Part shown: piece after piece, positions 45,956 through 55,126 of the stretch
How the letters are laid out: every line of letters begins with the position of its first letter
Position numbering within the stretch: position 1 is the first letter of the stretch
NCBI GenBank assembly: GCA_963736695.1
Contig: CAVTPU010000001.1
Coordinates: forward strand, 1,178,001-1,242,000
From: CAVTPU01 sp963736695
Lineage (GTDB): Bacteria > Actinomycetota > Actinomycetes > Mycobacteriales > Micromonosporaceae
Direction of reading: 5' to 3'
DNA: 64,000 bases
Translations under genes and position numbers: made by a program
Notes under the pieces: generated by a model
Database searches by the model: none
Told to the model about the DNA's origin: nothing
Seen by the model: only the letters and a program-made list of their open reading frames with translations

Positions 45956-47431
45956 TCACAACTGCGGTGGGGTCAACCGCCCCAGCGCCGTCTCCAGCGC
46001 CGCTCCCACCCGATACATGCGGTCGTCGGCCATGGTCGGCGCCATGATCTGGAAGCCCACCGGCAGGCCCTCGGAGAGTCCACAGGGGACCGAGATCGCC
46101 GGACCGCCATAGAGGTTGGACGGGATGGTGAACAGGTCCGCCAGATACATCTGATAGGGGTCGGAGGTGCGCGAGCCGAACGGGAACGCCACGAACGGCG
46201 TCGTCGGAGACACCAACACGTCGGCCTGGTCGAACGCGGCCGCGAAGTCGCGGGCGATGAGCGTGCGCACCTTCTGCGCCTGCCCGTAGTACGCGTCGTA
46301 GTAGCCGGACGACAGCGCGTAAGTGCCGATCATGATGCGCCGCTTGACCTCGGCCCCGAAACCGCGTTCGCGGGTCAACGACATGACCTCTTCCAACGCC
46401 CGCGACCCGTCATCACCGACCCGCAAGCCATAGCGCACGCCATCGAACCGAGCCAGGTTGGATGAACACTCACTCGGCGCGATGAGGTAATAGGCCGGCA
46501 GGGCGTATTCGAAGTTGGGGCAGTCGACCTCGACCACTTCGGCGCCGAGCTTGACCAGCGCGTCGAGGGCATCGCGAAACGCCGACGCGACACCCGGCTC
46601 GGCCCCGTCACCGGCGAACTGCCGCACCAGGCCCAGCCGCACACCCGTCAGGTCGCCGGTCACCCCGGCACGGGCCGCGCCCACCACGTCGGGAGCGGCG
46701 GCCGGGATCGAGGTGGAGTCGCGCACATCGTGGCCGGCGATCACCGCGTGCAGCATCGCCGCGTCGACCACCGAACGGGCACACGGCCCGGGAGTGTCCA
46801 GTGAGGACGAAAACGCGACCAGACCATAACGGGAGGTCCCGCCATATGTCGGTTTGGCACCCACGGTGCCGGTCACGGCGCCCGGCTGGCGAATGGATCC
46901 CCCGGTATCGGTGCCGATCGCGAGCGGCGCCTCGTAGGCCGCGAGCGACGCGGCGGACCCGCCGCCGGAACCGCCCGGGATCCGGCCGAGATCCCATGGG
47001 TTCCCGGTCGGGCCGAACGCGGAATATTCCGTGGACGACCCCATAGCGAACTCGTCCATGTTGGTCTTGCCGAGCATGATGAGTCCGGCCGCGCGCATTC
47101 GAGACACGATCGTGGCGTCGTAGGGGGGGCGCCAGCCCTCAAGAATCCTCGAACCGCAGGTGGTCGGCACACCACGGGTCGCGATGACGTCCTTGACAGC
47201 CACCGGAACCCCGGCGAGCGGTCCGAGCTCGTCGCCTCGGGTCCGTGCCGCGTCGACGTCGCCGGCCGCCGCGAGAGCTCCCTCGGCGTCGACGTGCAGA
47301 AACGCGTGGACCCGTTGGTCAACCTCCTCGATCCGGTCGAGGTGGGCCCGCGTGACCTCGACCGCGCTCACTCGCCGTTCGGTGAGCTCTGTCGCGAGCT
47401 CGGCCGCGGTCAACCGGGTCAGGTCGCTCAT
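45956..47431 (-). CDS. gatA: Asp-tRNA(Asn)/Glu-tRNA(Gln) amidotransferase subunit A
   Basis: Amidase subunit that releases ammonia from glutamine. The Ser-cisSer-Lys triad is visible: Lys in VAVKDVI, cis-Ser in GGSGGGSAAS, and nucleophile Ser in GTDTGGSIRQP. ATG 47431 overlaps the gatC stop by one base (TGATG) and uses the GAGGAGGAG at the end of gatC as ribosome site, so translation is coupled. 491 residues. Confidence 0.96.
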   Translation of the reverse strand: MSDLTRLTAAELATELTERRVSAVEVTRAHLDRIEEVDQRVHAFLHVDAEGALAAAGDVDAARTRGDELGPLAGVPVAVKDVIATRGVPTTCGSRILEGWRPPYDATIVSRMRAAGLIMLGKTNMDEFAMGSSTEYSAFGPTGNPWDLGRIPGGSGGGSAASLAAYEAPLAIGTDTGGSIRQPGAVTGTVGAKPTYGGTSRYGLVAFSSSLDTPGPCARSVVDAAMLHAVIAGHDVRDSTSIPAAAPDVVGAARAGVTGDLTGVRLGLVRQFAGDGAEPGVASAFRDALDALVKLGAEVVEVDCPNFEYALPAYYLIAPSECSSNLARFDGVRYGLRVGDDGSRALEEVMSLTRERGFGAEVKRRIMIGTYALSSGYYDAYYGQAQKVRTLIARDFAAAFDQADVLVSPTTPFVAFPFGSRTSDPYQMYLADLFTIPSNLYGGPAISVPCGLSEGLPVGFQIMAPTMADDRMYRVGAALETALGRLTPPQL

Positions 47432-47730
47432 CACTCCTCCTCGTCCAGGATGCGTGGCACCCGGAAGCGGTTGTCGGCGGGATCGGGCGCGCCAGCGAGC
47501 GCGTCGGCGCGCTCCAGGCCTGGCGTCACCACGTCGTCACGCAATACGTTGGTCAGCGGCACCGGGTGCGAGGTGGGCGGGATGTCCTCCGCCGTCACGG
47601 CACCGACCCGGGCGACCGCTTGGAGGATGACGTCGAGCTGGCCAGCGAACTGGTCGAGCTCCTCCTCGGTGACGGCGAGTCGGGACAGCCGGGCGAGGTG
47701 CGCGACCTCCTCGCGCGAGATGGCGGCCAT
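47431..47730 (-). CDS. gatC: Asp-tRNA(Asn)/Glu-tRNA(Gln) amidotransferase subunit C
   Basis: Small linker subunit of 99 residues that wraps GatA and GatB. SREEVAHLARLSRLAVTEEE at the N-terminus and a FRVPRIL motif at the C-terminus are typical. First gene of the gatCAB operon, 61 bp after the GGDEF-EAL gene stop. Confidence 0.95.
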   Translation of the reverse strand: MAAISREEVAHLARLSRLAVTEEELDQFAGQLDVILQAVARVGAVTAEDIPPTSHPVPLTNVLRDDVVTPGLERADALAGAPDPADNRFRVPRILDEEE

Positions 47731-47791
47731 GCAGTCCCCTCATCGATCGTGAACCTGACCGTGCCAGCGAACCTGGCCACGCCGACGCAGT

Positions 47792-49873
47792 CTATTTGTC
47801 CGGGCTGGTCGACCCGTACGCCGGGTCATGCTCGCCGGAGTGTCGAGACAGCCAGGAGACGAACTGTTCGGCGGGCATCGGCCGGGCGAAATACCATCCC
47901 TGCCCCACGTCGCACCCGCGGTCGGCGAGCATGCGACGTGTTCCGTCCGTCTCGACGCCCTCGGCCACGACCCGCAGCCCCAGCGCCCGAGCGAGGTCGA
48001 TGATCGATCGGACGACCGCGGTGTCGTCCGAGTCGGTCGCCATGCCGAGAACGAACGACCGGTCGATCTTCACCTCGGCGAGCGGCAACCGGCGCAGATG
48101 CTGCAGCGACGAATATCCCGTGCCGAAGTCGTCGAGGGACAACGCCACCCCGAGTTTGTCCAGTCGGTGCAGGCAGACGAGCACCCGCCGAGGGTCGGAC
48201 ATGAGCGCCCCCTCGGTGATCTCCAGCTGGATCTGGTTCGACGGCACGCCGTTGGCCACCATCGCCCGGGCGAGATAGTCGACGAACTCGGGCCGTTGCA
48301 GATCCCGGACGCTCACGTTGATCGACGCTCTCGGGTGCAGGCCCTGCGAACGCCACGCGGCGAGCTGTCCGACGACGACGTCGATCACCTTGTTGGTGAC
48401 CAGGCGCATCACGGCTGTGTGTTCGGCGGTTCTGATCATCAGTTCGGGGCTGATGGCGCCCTTGTGGGGGTGATGCCAGCGCACGAGCGCCTCCACGCCC
48501 ACCACCTCTGAGGTGGCGAGGTCGACCTGCGGTTGATAGTGCAGCTCGATCTCGCCCGGCCGGCCCAGCTCGAGCGCTTGGCGCAGGTCGCCGAGCAGGG
48601 CGAGCCGGTCGGCGGCGCTCTGATCCGTCTCGGGCGTATAGATCGCGTAGCTGGCGGCGCGATCCTTCGAGTCATACATCGCGATCTCGGCGTGCCGCAG
48701 GAGGGTCGGGCCATCCTGACCGTGATCCGGATAGACGGCGATGCCGATGCCGGCGCCGACGTCGAGCTGCAGGCCGTCGAGACGGATCGGGTCGCCGAAC
48801 GCGGCCGCGACCCGCTGCCCGAGGCCCTGCACGGCGGCCGCGTCGGGCAGATCGGGCGCGAACACCGCGAACTCGTCGCCGCCGAGGCGGGCCACCATGG
48901 TGTCGTCGCCGAGCCGCTGCGTCATCCGCTCGGCGACAGCGGTGAGCAGCTGGTCGCCCGCCGCGTGCCCGAGCGCCTCGTTGACCTGCCGAAACCGATC
49001 AAGATCTAGTACGACGAGCGCCATGCGCCGCTGATCGAGCCCCATCTCGGCGGCCCGCTCGACGAACTCGCCCTGCCGATTGTTCAGGTCGATGAAGACC
49101 GCTTTGCGGTTGGGCAGTCCGGTCAGGTCGTCTTGTCGCGAGGCCCGCCGTTCGGCGGCGGCGTATTGGGCCATCCGGTTGAACGAATAGAGCGGGATCA
49201 GCAGAATCGGCACGAACGCGGCGCTCTCGTCGGCCACCGCCACGACCAGTGGGCTCAGCAGCAGGATCGGCACTGTCGCCTGAAGTTCGTCGGTGAGCAC
49301 GCCGCGCAGGGCCACCGTCCACCGGCCGGCGTCGCGCAACCACACGGCGGTCGAGGCGATGAGCTCGGCGACGATGAACCAGGCCACTCCCGCGCCCACG
49401 ATGGCCACGGCCTGCAACGGGTCAACGGCGATCGACTCCTGCAGGTGTGGGACGTCGACGAGGTGAAGCATGAACTCCGCCGCCGCGAAAGCGAGGGCGA
49501 AACGGCCGATGTCGAACAGCGCGCGCATCGGCCCGTGCCGCAGGCGCACCGACGACACCACGACGCAGGCGGCCTGGGTCACGATGGCGTCAACGAGGCC
49601 CCAACCGATGAGAATGCCGAAGGTGAAACAGATCGACGGCAGGAAGAAGGCGAACCGTTTGCGCCCCGGCGGGCTGAAGGGCGGGGCGTGCACGGCCACG
49701 GCGAGGATGGCGGTCACGATCAACGACGCCGTCCCGTGGGTGACCTCTTCGGCGAAGGCGCCGATCGACAGGGCGAACGTCGCCAGCCCCAACACGATCA
49801 CGGCGGTCGCGAACCAAGTCAGCCGGATCATGCGCGTGCGCGGCAGGTCACGATAGGGCTCGGCCCCGTGCAT
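47792..49873 (-). CDS. Membrane GGDEF-EAL dual-domain protein (c-di-GMP turnover)
   Basis: A 693-residue protein: an N-terminal sensor of about eight hydrophobic helices (residues 17-245, MASE-like), GGDEF domain (about 255-420, with intact ARLGGDEFAVF) and EAL domain (about 435-690, with VGVEALVRWH, DDFGTGYSSL and KIDRSFV). Both active-site signatures are complete, so synthesis and hydrolysis of c-di-GMP are both possible. ATG 49873 follows a strong GGGGGG site; the 64-codon upstream extension is rejected. It precedes gatC in the same direction. Confidence 0.88.
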   Translation of the reverse strand: MHGAEPYRDLPRTRMIRLTWFATAVIVLGLATFALSIGAFAEEVTHGTASLIVTAILAVAVHAPPFSPPGRKRFAFFLPSICFTFGILIGWGLVDAIVTQAACVVVSSVRLRHGPMRALFDIGRFALAFAAAEFMLHLVDVPHLQESIAVDPLQAVAIVGAGVAWFIVAELIASTAVWLRDAGRWTVALRGVLTDELQATVPILLLSPLVVAVADESAAFVPILLIPLYSFNRMAQYAAAERRASRQDDLTGLPNRKAVFIDLNNRQGEFVERAAEMGLDQRRMALVVLDLDRFRQVNEALGHAAGDQLLTAVAERMTQRLGDDTMVARLGGDEFAVFAPDLPDAAAVQGLGQRVAAAFGDPIRLDGLQLDVGAGIGIAVYPDHGQDGPTLLRHAEIAMYDSKDRAASYAIYTPETDQSAADRLALLGDLRQALELGRPGEIELHYQPQVDLATSEVVGVEALVRWHHPHKGAISPELMIRTAEHTAVMRLVTNKVIDVVVGQLAAWRSQGLHPRASINVSVRDLQRPEFVDYLARAMVANGVPSNQIQLEITEGALMSDPRRVLVCLHRLDKLGVALSLDDFGTGYSSLQHLRRLPLAEVKIDRSFVLGMATDSDDTAVVRSIIDLARALGLRVVAEGVETDGTRRMLADRGCDVGQGWYFARPMPAEQFVSWLSRHSGEHDPAYGSTSPDK

Positions 49874-50074
49874 CGATCCCCCCTGACGGCCGAAGGCCGG
49901 AGCTGGCGATGCTCCCAGTATCACCCGCAAAGGATCGCAACCTGCCGCTATCGGGCAGGGACTCGCGTTCGGCGCGCCGAACGTGAGAAGACCCCGGAAA
50001 CACGAGCCACCCTGCGCTGTCGCGGCGACCCATGCCGCTGGGACAACTCCCGTCGCGGGCGTCACGACCGGACG

Positions 50075-52201
50075 TCAGGAACCGGTGCGACTGACCGCCT
50101 TGGCGGCGTCCGGGCCATCGCGCAGAAGCACCTCGAAGCCCTCCTCACTGAGAATCGGCACCGCGAGAGCGACCGCTTTATCATATTTCGAGCCTGGACT
50201 GTCCCCGACGACGACAAAGTCGGTCTTCTTCGACACCGACCCCGCCGCCTTGCCGCCCCGGCTGGTGACCGCCTCGGCGGCGCTCTCCCGGGTGAAGCCC
50301 GCCAGCGAACCCGTGATCACCACGCTGAGGCCGGCGAGCGGCTTGGGCCCGGCCTCGGCCCGCTCCTCCTCGAGGGTGACGCCGGCGGCCCGCCACTTCT
50401 CGACGACCCCGGCGTGCCAGTCGACCGTGAACCAGCCAGCCAGCGACTCGGCGATGGTGGGGCCGACCCCTTCGACGGCGGCGAGCTGCTCGGCGGAGGC
50501 TGCGCGGATCGCGTCGAGGGAGCCGAACTCGGTCGCGAGCGCCTGGGCCGCCGTTGGCCCGACGTGGCGAATCGATAACGCGACCAGCACCCGCCACAAC
50601 GGCCGATTCTTCGCCTCGTCGAGGTTGACGAGCAGCTTCGCGGCGTTGCTGGAGAGGTCGCCGTCGGAGTTGACGAAGAACGGCACGCGGGCGAGTTTCT
50701 CCTCGTTGAGGGCGAAGAGGTCTCCCTCGTCGACGAGCACGTCCGACTCGACGAGGGCGACCGCCGCCTTCGCGCCCAGCACCTCGATGTCGAACGCGCC
50801 CCGACCAGCCAGGTGAAACAGTCGTTCCCGCAACTGCGCGGGGCACAAACGGGCATTGGGGCAGCGGATGTCGACGTCGCCTTCGCGGGCGGGGGCGAGG
50901 GGCGATCCGCATTCGGGGCATTCGGTCGGCATGACGAAGGCGGTCTCCGCCCCGGTGCGTTTCTCGACCACCGCGCCGACAATCTCGGGAATGACGTCTC
51001 CCGCACGTCGGACATTGACGGTGTCGCCGATGAGCACCCCACGACGCACGACGTCCGCGGCGTTGTGCAGGGTCGCGTTGGTGACGGTGACGCCACCGAC
51101 GAAGACCGGGTCGAGCACGGCGAACGGAGTGACCCGGCCGGTGCGTCCGACGTTGACGCGGATCTCCCGCAAGACGGTCGTCGCGGTCTCCGGCGGGTAT
51201 TTGAAGGCGATCGCCCACCGCGGCGCCCGGCTGGTCGCGCCGAGACGGCGCTGCAACGCCACGCTGTCGACTTTGACGACGACACCGTCGATCTCGTGCT
51301 CCACGTCGTGGCGATGTTCACCGAAGTGCGCGATGAATTGGCGCACGCCGGCCAAGTCCGGCACGACCTTCCATCGACTGGAGGTGGGCAGGCCCCACTC
51401 CTGAAGCCGCTCATAGCCGGCCGACTGGCTCGGCGGGTCGAAGCCGCGCCGAGCGCCGACACCGTGCACGGTCAGGCGCAGCGGCCGGGAGGCGGTCACT
51501 CGAGGATCCTTCTGCCGCAGGCTGCCGGCCGCCGCGTTGCGCGGATTGGCGAACGGCGGCTTGCCCCGGTCGAGCAGCGCATCATTGACCTGAGTGAAGG
51601 CCTCGGTGGTGAAATAGACCTCGCCGCGCACCTCAAGCAGTTCGGGCAGATCGATGCCGTGCAGCCGATCAGGCACGTCGGCGATGGACCGCACGTTGAG
51701 CGTCACGTCCTCGCCGGTGCGCCCGTCGCCGCGGGTCGCGGCGCGCACCAGACGCCCATTCTCATAGGTGAGGCTGATCGCGAGGCCATCGATCTTCAAC
51801 TCGCACAGGTAGGTGGCGACTTCCCCCCCGATCTCCCGTTCGACCCGATCGGCCCACGCGGCGAGTTCCTCGTCGCTGAACGCGTTGTCGAGACTGAGCA
51901 TGCGCTCCAGGTGCGCCACCGACTCGAAGAGCGTCGAATAGGCGCCGCCGACCCGTTGTGTGGGCGAATCCGGCGTACGCAGGGATGGATATTGATTTTC
52001 TAACGCCTCCAGCTCGCGCAGCATCGTGTCGTATTCGAGATCACCGATCGACGGCGCGTCCAGAACGTAGTAACGATACTGGTGTTCATCGATCTGGATG
52101 GCGAGCGCCGCGTGCCGCTCGCGAGCCTGCGCCGGCGGCTCGCCGCCGTGCTCCGCGGCGACCGGGCCGGCCACCGGGGCTGGGATCTCGTTCTCGCTCA
52201 C
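50075..52201 (-). CDS. ligA: NAD-dependent DNA ligase
   Basis: Seals nicks in replication and repair using NAD. The 708-residue protein includes the Ia domain (YRYYVLDAPSIGDLEYD), the adenylated lysine in CELKIDGLA, the four-cysteine zinc finger (CPECGSPL ... CPNARLCPAQ), helix-hairpin-helix repeats, and a C-terminal BRCT domain (LAGLSVVITGSLAGF). GTG 52201 gives the expected short N-terminal tail. Adjacent to the MetE-like gene as in M. tuberculosis Rv3014c-Rv3015c, except that a DUF4291 gene intervenes. Confidence 0.96.
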   Translation of the reverse strand: MSENEIPAPVAGPVAAEHGGEPPAQARERHAALAIQIDEHQYRYYVLDAPSIGDLEYDTMLRELEALENQYPSLRTPDSPTQRVGGAYSTLFESVAHLERMLSLDNAFSDEELAAWADRVEREIGGEVATYLCELKIDGLAISLTYENGRLVRAATRGDGRTGEDVTLNVRSIADVPDRLHGIDLPELLEVRGEVYFTTEAFTQVNDALLDRGKPPFANPRNAAAGSLRQKDPRVTASRPLRLTVHGVGARRGFDPPSQSAGYERLQEWGLPTSSRWKVVPDLAGVRQFIAHFGEHRHDVEHEIDGVVVKVDSVALQRRLGATSRAPRWAIAFKYPPETATTVLREIRVNVGRTGRVTPFAVLDPVFVGGVTVTNATLHNAADVVRRGVLIGDTVNVRRAGDVIPEIVGAVVEKRTGAETAFVMPTECPECGSPLAPAREGDVDIRCPNARLCPAQLRERLFHLAGRGAFDIEVLGAKAAVALVESDVLVDEGDLFALNEEKLARVPFFVNSDGDLSSNAAKLLVNLDEAKNRPLWRVLVALSIRHVGPTAAQALATEFGSLDAIRAASAEQLAAVEGVGPTIAESLAGWFTVDWHAGVVEKWRAAGVTLEEERAEAGPKPLAGLSVVITGSLAGFTRESAAEAVTSRGGKAAGSVSKKTDFVVVGDSPGSKYDKAVALAVPILSEEGFEVLLRDGPDAAKAVSRTGS

Positions 52202-52247
52202 CCCTGCACCGTACCGGGGCAAGGTGACCGAACCGGCGATCCGACGA

Positions 52248-52841
52248 TCAATCCGCGCCGATGGCGTCGCCCAGACCTGGCGGCAGCGGATAGGGCGTCT
52301 CCACCGGCAACAGTTCGCCCGCGGCCGGGTCGCCCGCGAGCACCGCGAGGTGCGCCGACCGGACCATCGGCGTGATATCGGAGATGCCGGCGATCCAGTC
52401 GTCGACATAGTGGTGGACCGCCGTTCCGGAGAGCCCGACCTGCAGCGACCGATGCGGCAACGGGACGAGATTCACCGAACGCTCCGGGTCCCACTGCACC
52501 CGCACCGGCGACGACCGCACCCGCTCCTTCCACGTTCCGCGATCGCCGTGCAGGTCGGGCACGAAGTGGCTCAGGCAGGCGTGCTCGATCGCCCACTCGA
52601 ACCCGGCCCGGCTGATCTCGACCGCGAGCACCCGCTCCTGACCGGGTTTCGTCGCCCACCCGCTGCGATACATCATCCACAGGAAGGACGGTTTGATCCA
52701 CGTCATTCGATCCCGGGAAAAGGGCGCGACAAAGGTTCCCGCCTCGATCGCCGGCGACGCGATCGCCGACGAATAGGCCTGATAGACAGTGATGGTCTCA
52801 GCTGTGAACTGGGCGCGGACCTGCCGCGTGGGTGTCGACAC
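52248..52841 (-). CDS. DUF4291 family protein
   Basis: A 197-residue protein with the family-defining blocks ITVYQAYSSAIASPAIEAG, FVAPFSRDRMTWIKPSFLWMMYRSGWA and VRVQWDPER. No catalytic assignment is known to me. Start uncertain between GTG 52841 and GTG 52859. It sits between the MetE-like gene and ligA, interrupting an otherwise conserved pair. Confidence 0.8.
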   Translation of the reverse strand: MSTPTRQVRAQFTAETITVYQAYSSAIASPAIEAGTFVAPFSRDRMTWIKPSFLWMMYRSGWATKPGQERVLAVEISRAGFEWAIEHACLSHFVPDLHGDRGTWKERVRSSPVRVQWDPERSVNLVPLPHRSLQVGLSGTAVHHYVDDWIAGISDITPMVRSAHLAVLAGDPAAGELLPVETPYPLPPGLGDAIGAD

Positions 52842-52942
52842 GCGCCGATCGTCGCCCACCGACGGTCACTGCGGCCATCGAATTTCCCGACCACAACCCG
52901 CAGGCGTGCGCGCACGGCGCCGCGCGACCCACCGCGACCCTG

Positions 52943-53980
52943 TCAGCCGACACGCACGGCGACGTCGGTGAGCCTCCGCCCCGCCTCGACGCACGCCGAC
53001 GTCACCGCACGGGCCCGAGACTCGCTCGCCCCCGCGAGCCCGCACGTCGGGGCAAGCGCCACCCGACGGTGAAGCAGGTCGGGTGCGAACCCGAGATCGC
53101 GCCACATCCGCCGCATCCGGTCGGCGATCCGCGTCGACGACACCTCGTCGGCGGCGAGCGGGTCCACGACGCCCGCGATGAGTCGACCCCCTCCGTCGAT
53201 GAGTTCACCGATCTCGTCGAGCCGTGCGCGCGACGGTGGTGTGGTCACGTCGAGCCACACTCCGGCCGCGCCGGTGCGGCGCAGTCCGGCGATCGGGGCA
53301 TCGGACGCGCAGCAATGCACGATCACCGGCACCCGCAGATGCTCCACAATGGAGGCGATGGTCCGCTCGGCGGTCACCGCCTCCACGGCGCGCAGCATGT
53401 GCAGCCCGCTTTCGGTCGGCACCCGACCGGCGAGCACCGCCGGCAGGCTCGGCTCGTCGAGCTGCACCACGATGGTCGCACCGGGCACCCGCGCGGAGAC
53501 GTCGGCCACGTGCGCGGCCAGCCCCTCGGCCAGCGAACCGGCGAGATCACGTACGGCGCCGTGGTCGCGCAGCAACCGCCCACCGAGCGGCAGGTCGACA
53601 GACGCGGCGAGTGTCCACGGCCCGGCCGCCTGCACCTTGAGCGGGCCACGATAGCCCGCCGCGAGCCCCGTGAGAGTGTCAAGATCACGATCGAGGAAGT
53701 CCATGGTGCGCCGCAGATCCCGACCGGGTCGCGCCGCGGTGCGCCAGCGCCCGGCATAGAGCTCAACCGGCAGATCCGGCAGAAACGCGGCACCGCGCCC
53801 GATCATCTCGGCGCCGGGCCCCCGGGCCGGCAGCTCCGGCAGATATGGCAGGTGTGGATGCTCGCCGAGGACTGTCCGGAGCGCCTCCGCGATGTCGGTG
53901 CCCGGCCATGACCCGGCTCCGGTCGCGGCGACCGCCCCCGCCTCGCCGGTGTCACCGGCGGCCCACAACGATGCTTCCAC
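52943..53980 (-). CDS. Cobalamin-independent methionine synthase-like protein (MetE C-terminal type)
   Basis: A 345-residue protein similar to the C-terminal catalytic half of MetE. Likely zinc ligands are in VIVHCCASDAP and PTCGLAGAS. True MetE is about 750 residues with an N-terminal folate domain, which is missing, so methyl transfer from methyltetrahydrofolate is not assured. Equivalent to Rv3015c of M. tuberculosis by position. Possible roles are methyl transfer from another donor or a regulatory function; not resolvable from sequence. Confidence 0.75.
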   Translation of the reverse strand: MEASLWAAGDTGEAGAVAATGAGSWPGTDIAEALRTVLGEHPHLPYLPELPARGPGAEMIGRGAAFLPDLPVELYAGRWRTAARPGRDLRRTMDFLDRDLDTLTGLAAGYRGPLKVQAAGPWTLAASVDLPLGGRLLRDHGAVRDLAGSLAEGLAAHVADVSARVPGATIVVQLDEPSLPAVLAGRVPTESGLHMLRAVEAVTAERTIASIVEHLRVPVIVHCCASDAPIAGLRRTGAAGVWLDVTTPPSRARLDEIGELIDGGGRLIAGVVDPLAADEVSSTRIADRMRRMWRDLGFAPDLLHRRVALAPTCGLAGASESRARAVTSACVEAGRRLTDVAVRVG

Positions 53981-54000
53981 GACAGGGAGCCTAGTCCCAC

Positions 54001-54028
54001 GCCGATCACTCTGCGCCGATCACTCTGC
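54001..54028. repeat. Tandem 14-bp duplication across the mnmA stop codon
   Basis: GCCGATCACTCTGC occurs twice without gap (54001-54014, 54015-54028). Each copy holds a minus-strand TGA in the same sequence context, so the end of mnmA is duplicated. Confidence 0.85.
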
Positions 54029-55126
54029 GCGGGAAGAGGAAGAGGCGGTGCCGGTGATGGTCGCCGAGCCGAGCACCACGTCACCGGCCGGGTCCGGCCG
54101 ATAGGCGACGATCGCTTGGCCGGCCGCGACCCCCGTGATCGACTTACGCAGGGTGGTCGCGAGCTGCCCGCCGGAGACCTCGATCAGCGCGTCGACCGGG
54201 TCTCCGTGTGCCCGCACCTGCACCTGACACTCGATCGGCTCGCCGGCGATTGGCAGCGCCCCACCGGTCCAGATCAACCGGTCGGCCCGCACCTCGTCGA
54301 CCCGCAACTCCTCGACGGGTCCGACCGTGACCGTGCGGGTCACCGGGCTGATGGACAACACATAACGCGGCCGCCCGTCGGCGGTGGCACGATCGATATC
54401 GAGCCCCTTGCGCTGTCCGACGGTGAAGCCATAGGTGCCCGAGTGTCGCCCGATGACCGATCCGGTCGCCGAGTCGACGATGTCTCCGGGCGCGGGTCCG
54501 AGCCGCTGGGCGAGAAACCCGCGGGTGTCGCCGTCGGCGATGAAGCAGATGTCGTGCGAATCCGGCTTCGCCGCGACGGACAGACCCCGTCGGGCCGCCT
54601 CGGCCCGCACCTCGTTCTTGTGTGAGCCGCCGAGAGGAAAGAGCGAGTGCGCCAGTTGGTCGGCGGTGAGCACCGCCAGCACATAGGACTGGTCCTTGCC
54701 GGGATCGACGGCGCGACGCAGCAGCCCGTCCGACCCGAGCCGCGCATAGTGACCGGTGACGACGGCGTCGAACCCCAACGCGAGCGCCCGGTCCAGCACA
54801 CTGGCAAATTTGATCTTCTCGTTACAACGCAGACAAGGATTCGGGGTACGCCCAGCGGCGTATTCGGCGACGAAATCCTCCACGACGTCGGTGTGGAACT
54901 CCTCGGCCATGTCCCAGACATAAAACGGGATGCCGAGCACGTCGGCGGCCCGTCGGGCATCGCGGGCGTCATCGAGGGTGCAGCAGCCCCGGGAACCCGT
55001 GCGATAGGCCTCGCGGTTGCGTGACAACGCCAAGTGCACACCGGTGACATCATGACCGGCGTCGACCGCGCGGGCGGCGGCGACAGCGGAGTCGACACCA
55101 CCGGACATCGCCGCGATGACCCTCAC
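54020..55126 (-). CDS. mnmA: tRNA-specific 2-thiouridylase
   Basis: Adds sulfur to U34 of tRNA-Lys, -Glu and -Gln. The 368-residue protein has the PP-loop SGGVDSAVAA near the N-terminus, catalytic Cys in NPCLRCNEKIKF and DICFIADGD, and GHYAR. Its GTG start overlaps the stop of the cysteine desulfurase gene by four bases, consistent with the desulfurase supplying the sulfur. tRNA-Gln and tRNA-Glu genes are also in this window. Confidence 0.95.
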   Translation of the reverse strand: MRVIAAMSGGVDSAVAAARAVDAGHDVTGVHLALSRNREAYRTGSRGCCTLDDARDARRAADVLGIPFYVWDMAEEFHTDVVEDFVAEYAAGRTPNPCLRCNEKIKFASVLDRALALGFDAVVTGHYARLGSDGLLRRAVDPGKDQSYVLAVLTADQLAHSLFPLGGSHKNEVRAEAARRGLSVAAKPDSHDICFIADGDTRGFLAQRLGPAPGDIVDSATGSVIGRHSGTYGFTVGQRKGLDIDRATADGRPRYVLSISPVTRTVTVGPVEELRVDEVRADRLIWTGGALPIAGEPIECQVQVRAHGDPVDALIEVSGGQLATTLRKSITGVAAGQAIVAYRPDPAGDVVLGSATITGTASSSSRAE

